From: Hyphomicrobiaceae bacterium
Lineage (GTDB): Bacteria > Pseudomonadota > Alphaproteobacteria > Rhizobiales > Hyphomicrobiaceae
NCBI GenBank assembly: GCA_017353825.1
Contig: JAFMSC010000131.1
Span: 1 to 9,538 of the forward strand
Direction of reading: 5' to 3'
DNA: 9,538 bases
Part shown: positions 1-5,159 of the stretch, one piece after another
Layout: each line of letters starts with the position of its first letter
How positions within the stretch are numbered: the stretch's first letter is position 1
The notes under the pieces: generated by a model
The model's database searches: none
Seen by the model: the letters and a program-made list of their open reading frames with translations, nothing else
Told to the model about the DNA's origin: nothing
Translations under genes and position numbers: made by a program

Positions 1-415
1 TCTCTTGGCTGCAGGTCTCTAGGCTCGTCTCGGGGGGCTGGGGGTTGTCAGTCATCGCGCGCTCCATCAGGGCCTTGGCTCCACGCGGCCAGGCAACAAA
101 AAACCGCCTCAACGCGCCCATGTCAGCAAGCCGGGCGCATCGAGTCGGTCTAGCGCGCGGCCCTTTTAGCGAGTTGTTTTCCGTGGCTGCAAGCCGGCCG
201 GCCAAATCACCACGTCGTTGCAGTATGGCCTTTACCCCCTCGCGGCGGGGTGCGTCAAGCAACACCAAGCAACACGCCGGTGATGGGTGCGGCCCGGCGA
301 GGGTTGTTAGTAACGGCCTTGAGCCGCCTGAACAGGGCTGTGGCGGCATGCTAGGCACCCAGTGCTCGATGCCCTTGAGCCGGGGTCACCAGCCACAAGA
401 GGAGGGCCACGCTTG
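1..415. other. Non-coding stretch upstream of the dCTP deaminase gene
   Basis: I see no supportable gene here. One plus-strand frame stays open from about 45 and ends in a TGA that overlaps the deaminase ATG, but its translation is rich in Arg, Ser, Gly and Pro. It shows no domain, has many rare-looking codons and weak third-position GC bias compared with the neighbouring real genes. No tRNA T-arm, CRISPR repeat or clear sigma70 promoter could be recognised. The last 20 bases carry the ribosome binding site of the next gene. The stretch presumably contains its promoter and 5' leader, which I could not place. Confidence 0.5.
399..406 (+). promoter_or_regulatory. Ribosome binding site fixing the dCTP deaminase start
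   Basis: A near-perfect Shine-Dalgarno sequence, GAGGAGGG, ends about nine bases before the ATG at 416. It decides between this ATG and an in-frame GTG at 362, which lies upstream of the site and has no comparable sequence before it. Confidence 0.8.
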
Positions 416-1651
416 ATGGCCAACGACAAGGCGCGCCGCGCCTCCCAAGCCGGCCACAACGTCGTGACGCTGTTTGAGGGTGCCGGCCGCGGCACGGAGC
501 CCGGACGAGACCATGACGGCAATCTGCCCAGGGCCGAGCTGGGCGGCAGGCCCGGCTTGCTGCCGTTCCAGCAGATCGAGGCTCTGAAGGCGCGCAGGAA
601 GGTGGACGCGGCCGCCGAGATCCTCCCCGACCAGGTGCAGCCGGCCAGCCTCGACTTGCGGCTCGGCAGCAAGGCTTACCGGATCAAGGCGAGCTTCCTA
701 CCGGGACGGCAGTCGGTCGCCCAGCAGCTGGAGAAGCTCAAACAGCATGCGTTCAGCCTGGACGGCGGCGCGGTGCTGGAGCAGGGCTGCGTCTACCTGG
801 TGCGGCTGCAGGAGCGACTGAGCCTCCCGCCCAGCATGTCGGCGGTTGCCAACCCGAAAAGCTCCACCGGCCGCATCGACGTGTTCACTCGGCTCATCAC
901 GGACCACGGCGAGGCGTTCGACTGGGTGGAGGCGGGTTACGAGGGCGAACTTTACGCCGAGATTTTCCCGCGCACCTTCAGCGTCAAGGCGCGCACCGGG
1001 TCGCGACTGAGCCAGATGCGGTTCCTGCGCCGGGCGGGAAGCCAGGACCGCTACTGGCGACCGGAAACCAGCGATGCCGACCTGCGCAAGCTCGACAGCA
1101 AGACGCCGCTGGTAAACGGCACCGTCGGCAAAGCCATCATCCGCAACGGGCTCAACGTGGGCGTGGACCTGCGCGGGGCGGGCCGGCGCCCAATCATCGG
1201 CTACCGCGCGCTGAAGTTCGCAGATGTGCTGGACGTGGACCGGCACAGCTACAACAAGCGGGACTTCTGGGAGCCGATCCCCGCCCCGAGGGACGGGCGG
1301 CTGATCCTGCACCCCAATGAATTCTACATTCTTGCCTCCAAGGAGCGCATCCAGGTGCCGCCGGACTACGCGGCCGAGATGATCCCCATCGACCCGATGC
1401 GCGGCGAGTTCCGGGCCCACTACGCGGGCTTCTTCGACCCGGGCTTCGGCTTTGCCGAGGAGGGGGGCGCGGGCTCGAAGGCAGTCCTGGAGGTGCGAAC
1501 GCTGGAGGTGCCGTTCATCCTGGACGACGGCCAGATCATCGCCCGTCTGGTCTACGAGGAGCTCGCCGAGCGGCCGATCAAGCTCTACGGACGGAGCATC
1601 GCCTCGCACTATCAGGGCCAGGGCCTCAAGCTGTCCAAGCATTTCAAATGA
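416..1651 (+). CDS. dcd: 2'-deoxycytidine 5'-triphosphate deaminase, two-domain type
   Basis: This enzyme converts dCTP to dUTP, the precursor route to dUMP and thymidylate, in the cytosol. The 411-residue product belongs to the long alphaproteobacterial dCTP deaminase family (DCD_N type), about twice the length of E. coli Dcd and built from two dUTPase-like halves. The N-terminal half begins near residue 47 (GLLPFQQIEAL, then LPDQVQPASLDLRLG at about 70-84). It carries PKSSTGR at 147-153 and GELYAEIF at 177-184, where E182 is the likely counterpart of the catalytic glutamate. The C-terminal half repeats the fold, with HYAGFFDPGFGF at 335-346, VLEVR at 357-361 and GQIIARLVYEEL at 372-383. The start is the ATG at 416, chosen for the strong GAGGAGGG just upstream. 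The first 46 residues are polar, low in complexity and not part of the recognisable domain, so a later start is possible. Substrate specificity (dCTP versus dUTP) is inferred from the family. Confidence 0.9.
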   Translation: MANDKARRASQAGHNVVTLFEGAGRGTEPGRDHDGNLPRAELGGRPGLLPFQQIEALKARRKVDAAAEILPDQVQPASLDLRLGSKAYRIKASFLPGRQSVAQQLEKLKQHAFSLDGGAVLEQGCVYLVRLQERLSLPPSMSAVANPKSSTGRIDVFTRLITDHGEAFDWVEAGYEGELYAEIFPRTFSVKARTGSRLSQMRFLRRAGSQDRYWRPETSDADLRKLDSKTPLVNGTVGKAIIRNGLNVGVDLRGAGRRPIIGYRALKFADVLDVDRHSYNKRDFWEPIPAPRDGRLILHPNEFYILASKERIQVPPDYAAEMIPIDPMRGEFRAHYAGFFDPGFGFAEEGGAGSKAVLEVRTLEVPFILDDGQIIARLVYEELAERPIKLYGRSIASHYQGQGLKLSKHFK

Positions 1652-1666
1652 ACGTCCGCCTTCAGG

Positions 1667-1706
1667 CTGCTCTGGACTGCTCTGGACCGCTCTGGGCCGC
1701 TTTGGT
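1667..1706. repeat. Four-copy 10-bp tandem repeat
   Basis: Starting 15 bases after the deaminase stop codon, four 10-bp units stand head to tail. Units one and two are identical (CTGCTCTGGA), unit three is CCGCTCTGGG and unit four is CCGCTTTGGT. The 10-bp period is close to one turn of the helix. No hairpin or T-tract is associated, so it does not look like a terminator. Slippage-type expansion is the simplest origin, and no function can be read from it. Confidence 0.85.
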
Positions 1707-1797
1707 CTGATGGCCGGTTTTGTGGGCGCCTTGCGGGTCCCAGGTCGGTGCCGGACCTGTTATCCGGAGGCCAGCGTGATCGCGGGTGGCACTTAAA

Positions 1798-1819
1798 CCG
1801 GCACCTTGAGGGGTGCCGG
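1798..1819. other. Perfect 8-bp stem hairpin, possible weak terminator on the minus strand
   Basis: CCGGCACC at 1798-1805 pairs fully with GGTGCCGG at 1812-1819 across a six-base loop. On the plus strand no T-run follows. On the minus strand the stem is followed by TTTAAG, which is too short a U-tract for a confident intrinsic terminator. It could also be an isolated extragenic palindrome. It lies about 150 bp after the deaminase stop, so it might protect the 3' end of that transcript. Confidence 0.4.
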
Positions 1820-1830
1820 CGATGGAGACG

Positions 1831-1854
1831 GCGTGGACTTGAGCGTGGACTTGT
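1831..1854. repeat. 12-bp tandem duplication
   Basis: Two adjacent 12-bp copies, GCGTGGACTTGA and GCGTGGACTTGT, differ only in the last base. They lie just after the hairpin at 1798-1819 in a gene-free stretch. Nothing suggests a function. Confidence 0.7.
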
Positions 1855-2365
1855 ATGTGATGCGCTTGTTGACCTTGCCATCCATGCACGGCCTATTTCG
1901 CCAGCACGGCCAAGCCGTCAAGTTGCGCAGGCTGTTCACTGCCTTTACGCACTCGGCCGTCGCTTCGTTCTCCTCACCGGGTGGTTCTCCTCATCAGCGT
2001 CAAGTACCGGCGTCGCCCGCATCACTCAGCCCGATCGTGAACGGCTGCGTGAGATCGTTGCCCGGCCCTGCAAGGACTGAGAAAGTTGGACGGGAACTTC
2101 GGACTAGGCCCGCGAGCCGATAGAGCGTTCAATGGCGCGACCGACTACGTCCACACCCTCATGGAGTTGCCGCCGAACCTCGAGCTGTCCCGTCAGTCGT
2201 GACCAGCTTGCAGACCTCCTCGACACTCGGGCTGCGCTTCGTCGGCGGCACCCGAGCAGGGGATTTTCGTGATGCCTGACGCCTTAATCGAGGCGCCGTC
2301 ATAAGATAGAAGCAGGCGCGCAAAGGGTGCCTTGCAGGTCGGTGATGCGGGCAGCGCCGGTTGGG

Positions 2366-2371
2366 TATATT
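2366..2371 (+). promoter_or_regulatory. Possible -10 element ahead of the first TPR gene
   Basis: TATATT matches the sigma70 -10 consensus at five of six positions and lies 69 bases before the ATG at 2440, in locally AT-richer sequence. No good -35 hexamer stands 16-18 bases upstream, so this is a weak candidate only. Confidence 0.2.
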
Positions 2372-2439
2372 GCTTAAGGCTTGGCCCCTGAAGTCTCCAG
2401 CGCCTCGCGGTTTTGCCGATGGAAGGACAAGCACCAGGC

Positions 2440-3084
2440 ATGAAGCGAACTTTACCACTGGTCGCCATGCTCGCGCTGGTTGTGGTCCTCGCCACACCTT
2501 CGGCGAGGTCGCAGGATGCGAGCCAGGTCGATTGCTTTGGCAAGGACAACGATCGCCGCATCGAGGGCTGCACCGCCCTGATCGAGGGCGGCGGTATGAG
2601 CCAGGCGCAGCTGGCCAGCATCTATGCCATGCGGGCGCTCGCCTATTCGCTCAAGGGCGACTACGCCACCGCCATTCGCGACTACGACATCGCCATCCAG
2701 ATGCAGCCCAACTTCGCGGTGGCCCTCAACAACCGGGCGTGGGCCTACTTCCGCTGGGGCAAGGCCGACACCGCGCTGCCGGACGTGGAGGAGTCCTTGC
2801 GCCTCGACCCCACCGCGGCCTACACGCTCGACACCCGCGCGCACATCCGCCAGGTCAAAGGCGATCCCAAGGGGGCGCTCCACGACTACACCCAGGCCAT
2901 GTATTTCGGCGGCCTGGAATTCGTACGGCTTTACCAGTGTGGGCTCACTGAGGCCGGCCTCTACGAGGGCCGCATCGACGGCGTCTGGCGGCGGGAGTTG
3001 CAGGAGGCCATGGAGAAGTGTGTGCTGAGCACCACCTGCGACCCACTACCTGCCGACGAGCACTGCCGGCCGGCCACATCGTGA
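2440..3084 (+). CDS. Exported TPR protein with C-terminal peptidoglycan-binding-like segment
   Basis: The 214-residue product begins with a typical Sec signal peptide: MKR, a hydrophobic core at about 5-18, and likely cleavage after ARS at 22-24. It should therefore be periplasmic. A two-cysteine segment follows (DCFG at 31-34, IEGCT at 41-45). Next come about three tetratricopeptide repeats at roughly 57-90, 91-124 and 125-157, with the usual small residue, Tyr, Gly and Pro pattern. Residues 164-194 contain LTEAGLYEGRIDGVW, which resembles the PG_binding_1 pattern but lacks the usual Gly-Pro-x-Thr after DGVW (WRREL instead). A Cys-rich tail ends the protein. The six mature cysteines (32, 44, 167, 194, 200, 209) are an even number, suiting disulphides. 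The start at 2440 is chosen because it gives a clean signal peptide and GGAAGGA lies upstream; an ATG at 2419 would add seven polar residues. TPR proteins are scaffolds, and the partner is unknown. Confidence 0.8.
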   Translation: MKRTLPLVAMLALVVVLATPSARSQDASQVDCFGKDNDRRIEGCTALIEGGGMSQAQLASIYAMRALAYSLKGDYATAIRDYDIAIQMQPNFAVALNNRAWAYFRWGKADTALPDVEESLRLDPTAAYTLDTRAHIRQVKGDPKGALHDYTQAMYFGGLEFVRLYQCGLTEAGLYEGRIDGVWRRELQEAMEKCVLSTTCDPLPADEHCRPATS

Positions 3085-3253
3085 CCGGCCTGCGGGGCAT
3101 CGACGCCTGGCCTCATGGCGCGCGCGCAAGCCACGCCAGCGTTTGCCCTTGTGAGCAGAACCGCGGTTTCCAAAGAAAAACGCCGCGTGCGGCATTCCTG
3201 CCACAAATCAGCGCTAGGGATAGACAAGGTCCACCCTTAGGAGGGCAGCTCGC

Positions 3254-3871
3254 ATGCTGAAGTGGATCGCTGTACCCCTAGTGCTTCTGTCATCAGCCGC
3301 GCACGCAGGCCCGGTTGAGGACTGCGCGCAAGATCGCGACCTCGACCGCCGCTTACGGGGCTGCACGGAGCGCATCCTCCAGTTCCCCAGCGACGCGACC
3401 GCCTACTTCAACCGTGGCACGGCCTACCTCAACCAAGGCGAGTTGGACCGCGCCATCGCCGACCACACCAAGGTGATCCAGCTCGACGGCTGGTATGCGG
3501 CGGCCTACCTCCACCGCGGGGCGGCGTACGAGCGCAAGGCGCAGTTCGAGCGGGCCATCGCTGACTACGGCAAGGCGATCGACATCAACCCGCGGTACGC
3601 CGCGGCCTACGCGGCCCGCGCCGCGGCATACTTGAAAGTGCGGAACACCGCACCGGCCGAGCGCGATGCAGAGCGCGCCGTCAACCTGGAGCCCCTCGAC
3701 ACCGGGTTCCTTGACACGCGCGCGCACGTCTACGAGGCCCTCGGCCGCACCCAGGATGCCATCGCCGACTACCGGCAGGTGCTGTCAATGGATCCCTCCG
3801 TGGAGTCCGCCATCGAGGGCCTCAAGCGGCTGCGCACATCGCCATCCAACCAGACGGCGTTTCCGCGCTGA
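3254..3871 (+). CDS. Exported tetratricopeptide-repeat protein
   Basis: This 205-residue protein has a short signal peptide (LKW followed by a hydrophobic core, AHA at 16-18 as the cleavage motif) and should be periplasmic. A two-cysteine segment (DC at 23-24, GCT at 36-38) precedes four consecutive 34-residue TPRs at about 46-79, 80-113, 114-147 and 148-181, several ending in the usual NP, EP or DP. An AGGAGGG ribosome binding site at 3239-3245 fits the ATG at 3254 well. It shares with the upstream gene the order signal peptide, paired cysteines, TPRs, and the string LDTRAH in one repeat, so the two are probably old duplicates. It lacks the C-terminal peptidoglycan-binding-like segment of its neighbour. 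The 169-bp gap means co-transcription is possible but not shown. The function is probably protein-protein contact in the cell envelope, and the partner cannot be inferred. Confidence 0.85.
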   Translation: MLKWIAVPLVLLSSAAHAGPVEDCAQDRDLDRRLRGCTERILQFPSDATAYFNRGTAYLNQGELDRAIADHTKVIQLDGWYAAAYLHRGAAYERKAQFERAIADYGKAIDINPRYAAAYAARAAAYLKVRNTAPAERDAERAVNLEPLDTGFLDTRAHVYEALGRTQDAIADYRQVLSMDPSVESAIEGLKRLRTSPSNQTAFPR

Positions 3872-4112
3872 GGCCGATGCGGGGGCCGGCGCTTAGGCCC
3901 TGCCGTCTGCTAGAGGCTGATCGGTGGAGCCCGTAAAGGTAACGGCGATGGCAAGAGGGTTGCAGGTTCCTCGCAAGCCGGGAGAGGGGTGCCGCATATG
4001 GGACAAGCCGCAATTAGAACCGGTTGGGCGCGCCATCCCAGGGCAATCCCGGTTTCGTCTCTGAACGGAATTGAATGGCGGTAGGCGCCCGAACCGGACC
4101 GGCGCGAAAGGC

Positions 4113-4168
4113 CGGCGAGGCGCCTCGGGAAGGCTCCCCAACCAGCGGGGCCCCCGCGTACCTCGCCG
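4113..4168. other. Potential three-way-junction RNA fold
   Basis: CGGCGAGG at 4113-4120 pairs perfectly with CCTCGCCG at 4161-4168. Between these lie two small hairpins: GGGA/TCCC (4127-4130 with 4135-4138) and GCGGG/CCCGC (4145-4149 with 4153-4157). A competing 12-bp perfect palindrome spans 4116-4127. The stretch is so GC-rich that some pairing is expected by chance, and it lies upstream of the promoter candidate at 4220, so it would be transcribed only from a more distant start. Confidence 0.3.
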
Positions 4169-4219
4169 AGGGAGCACCGGCACGCACCACCACGGGCCGC
4201 CCGTCCTGCTGAAAGGGCA

Positions 4220-4248
4220 TTGCGCCTCTACCCCTTCTCGACTATTGA
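4220..4248 (+). promoter_or_regulatory. Candidate sigma70-type promoter for rpmI-rplT
   Basis: TTGCGC at 4220-4225 (TTG-type -35) and TATTGA at 4243-4248 (-10-like) are separated by exactly 17 bases, the ideal spacing. Transcription would begin near 4255 and give a leader of about 110 bases before the rpmI ATG. The -10 match is imperfect. A local promoter makes sense because rpmI is not preceded by infC here. Confidence 0.3.
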
Positions 4249-4259
4249 AACCGCCGTCC

Positions 4260-4292
4260 AAGCCGCCCGGCGGGGCATGCCGTGGCGGCTTT
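4260..4292 (+). terminator. Terminator- or attenuator-like hairpin in the rpmI leader
   Basis: AAGCCGCC at 4260-4267 pairs perfectly with GGCGGCTT at 4284-4291. The stem continues inward with CGGC/GCCG (4268-4271 with 4279-4282) around one bulged base and a seven-base loop, giving 12 pairs. TTT ends the element, a short U-tract. The self-complementary hexamer GCATGC occurs in the loop side of the stem (4275-4280) and again just after it (4293-4298); pairing the two copies would disrupt the hairpin, so an alternative fold is possible. It lies 75 bases before the rpmI ATG, where an attenuator or autoregulatory leader would be expected, but this is inference. Confidence 0.35.
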
Positions 4293-4366
4293 GCATGCTT
4301 CTCAACAACACTGTGCCCTGCCTTCAACGGTGCTGAACCCATAGGTGGGCCATAAAGGAGAACCAA

Positions 4367-4567
4367 ATGCCCAAGCTGAAGACCAAGAGCGGCGCTAAGA
4401 AGCGCTTCACGATGACGGGAACGGGCAAGGTCAAGGCCCAGGCCCAGGGCAAGCGTCACGGCATGATCAAGCGCACGGCCAAGTTCGTGCGCACCGCGCG
4501 CGGCACCATGGTGCTCAACGACAGCGACGCCAAGATCGTCAAGAAGTATATGCCCTACAACCGCTGA
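4367..4567 (+). CDS. rpmI: 50S ribosomal protein L35 (bL35)
   Basis: The 66-residue, highly basic protein is a structural component of the large ribosomal subunit. The family is recognised from the start (MPKLKTKSGAKKRF), the central KRHGMIKRT, and the ending KKYMPYNR; the length is that of the family. AAAGGAG six bases before the ATG is a good ribosome binding site. rplT follows after 64 bases, the usual bacterial pairing, and the two proteins are assembled into the same region of the 50S subunit. In many bacteria infC stands directly upstream, but here there is a 495-bp non-coding leader instead. bL20 controls rpmI-rplT translation in some bacteria; whether it does so here cannot be told from sequence alone. 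Confidence 0.98.
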   Translation: MPKLKTKSGAKKRFTMTGTGKVKAQAQGKRHGMIKRTAKFVRTARGTMVLNDSDAKIVKKYMPYNR

Positions 4568-4585
4568 GCGGACCTGGCCTCGAAT

Positions 4586-4606
4586 GATCTGACCAGGGCT
4601 CAGATC
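4586..4606 (+). other. Intercistronic hairpin between rpmI and rplT
   Basis: GATCTGA at 4586-4592 pairs perfectly with TCAGATC at 4600-4606 around a seven-base loop (CCAGGGC). No T-run follows, so it should not terminate transcription. It lies 25 bases before the rplT start and could tune relative translation or mRNA stability. Confidence 0.5.
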
Positions 4607-4631
4607 CCAACTCGTCTGATGGAGTGAATCT

Positions 4632-4994
4632 ATGGCACGCGTAAAGCGCGGCGTCACCGCCCACGCCAAGCACAAGAAAGTGCTCAAGGCCGCCAAAGGC
4701 TATTACGGCCGGCGCAAGAACACCATCCGGGTCGCCAAGCAGGCGGTCGAGAAGGCGATGCAGTACGCCTACCGCGACCGCAAGCGCAAGAAGCGCACGT
4801 TTCGCGCCCTTTGGATCCAGCGCATCAACGCAGCGGCGCGCGAGCACGGCCTGACCTACGGGCGATTTATCGACGGTCTCGGCAGGGCCGGGATCGAGGT
4901 CGATCGCAAGGTCCTCGCGGACCTCGCGGTCAAGGACGCCGCCGCCTTCAAGGTGCTCTGCGATCAGGCGGCGGCCAAGTTGAAGGCGGCGTAG
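4632..4994 (+). CDS. rplT: 50S ribosomal protein L20 (bL20)
   Basis: This 120-residue 23S rRNA-binding protein is needed early in large-subunit assembly. The basic N-terminal arm (ARVKRGVTAHAKHKKVL), GYYGRRKNTIRVAKQAVEKA near 23-42, the RDRKRKKRTFR stretch at about 48-58, WIQRINAAAREHGL at about 61-74 and the globular C-terminal domain all match the family, and the length is normal. GGAG at 4620-4623 is the ribosome binding site for the ATG at 4632. It follows rpmI by 64 bases and precedes pheS by 164 bases. In bacteria where it has been studied, bL20 represses its own operon by binding the leader mRNA; the hairpins at 4260-4292 and 4586-4606 would be the places to look here. Confidence 0.98.
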   Translation: MARVKRGVTAHAKHKKVLKAAKGYYGRRKNTIRVAKQAVEKAMQYAYRDRKRKKRTFRALWIQRINAAAREHGLTYGRFIDGLGRAGIEVDRKVLADLAVKDAAAFKVLCDQAAAKLKAA

Positions 4995-5131
4995 GGCCGA
5001 TTAGGGCGAAGCCCCGAGTCCGCCGATGCGCCCATGAAGCGGCGGATCGCGCTGCCCTTCGGCTCATCGACAGGACTGTGGCCCTCGGTTCCGGCTCTTG
5101 GGCTGACGCCCTCGGTCGGGATGGATATCGT

Positions 5132-5159
5132 GAGGGGCGCGCACAGGTGTCGACAACCA
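5132..5159 (+). promoter_or_regulatory. Alternative start signals for pheS
   Basis: Two starts are possible. An ATG at 5159 has only AGGTG at 5146-5150 before it. An in-frame GTG at 5147 is preceded by GAGGGG at 5132-5137, nine bases away, and would add four residues (MSTT). I report the ATG because it gives the usual N-terminus, but the ribosome binding site slightly favours the GTG. Confidence 0.4.

Larger units (their letters stand above)
1652..2439. other. 788-bp intergenic region without a supportable gene
   Basis: Between the deaminase gene and the first TPR gene no frame on either strand gives a protein that looks real. The longest open frames (plus strand about 1748-2080 and 1806-2123, minus strand about 2159-2497) have unconvincing compositions and no recognisable domain. 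The region holds two short tandem repeats (1667-1706 and 1831-1854), a perfect 8-bp hairpin (1798-1819), and a stretch near 2020-2080 whose translation faintly resembles a transposase N-terminus. Decayed or rearranged DNA is the likeliest reading, with the last 100 bases or so serving the downstream gene as promoter and leader. Confidence 0.5.
3872..4366. other. 495-bp structured intergenic region and rpmI leader
   Basis: No gene is supportable here on either strand. A long open minus-strand frame runs through it, but that frame continues across rpmI and into rplT and is their shadow. The region is rich in inverted repeats, including a potential three-way junction (4113-4168), a sigma70-like promoter (4220-4248) and a 12-bp stem-loop followed by TTT (4260-4292). 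I searched for infC, for tRNA T-arms and for signatures of tmRNA, RNase P RNA and 4.5S RNA and recognised none. The last bases give the AAAGGAG ribosome binding site (4354-4360) of rpmI. Confidence 0.55.

Noticed and set aside
45..416. Open plus-strand frame of about 123 codons whose stop overlaps the deaminase ATG
   Set aside because: The TGATG overlap looks like translational coupling, but the start is a TTG without a ribosome binding site, the composition is Arg/Ser/Gly/Pro-rich without a domain, and codon bias is unlike the real genes.
698..1642. Long minus-strand open frame opposite the dCTP deaminase gene
   Set aside because: It is the antisense shadow of a clearly recognised gene in GC-rich DNA, with no family resemblance of its own.
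1793..1975. Minus-strand open segment of about 60 codons ending in a TAA next to the hairpin at 1798-1819
   Set aside because: Its last 30 codons look mildly protein-like, but there is no good start with a ribosome binding site and the Thr/Ser/Pro repeat end comes from the 12-bp tandem DNA repeat.
1748..2123. Two overlapping plus-strand frames in the gap after the deaminase gene
   Set aside because: Neither has a ribosome binding site, a recognisable domain or convincing composition.
3175..3195. Hairpin with an adjoining A-tract between the two TPR genes (a T-tract on the minus strand)
   Set aside because: The stem is only four pairs. No minus-strand gene would need it, and the plus-strand side lacks a T-run.
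3872..4366. tRNA, tmRNA, RNase P or 4.5S RNA gene in the rpmI upstream gap
   Set aside because: No T-arm consensus or other diagnostic conserved segment was found on either strand, despite abundant inverted repeats.
3893..4696. 267-codon minus-strand open frame across the rpmI leader, rpmI and part of rplT
   Set aside because: It runs antisense through two certain ribosomal-protein genes, has no domain, and its composition is shadow-like.
4995..5158. A pheL-like leader peptide and attenuator ahead of pheS
   Set aside because: There is no run of phenylalanine codons and no hairpin with a T-tract; only a small inverted repeat (5020-5025 with 5040-5045) is present.
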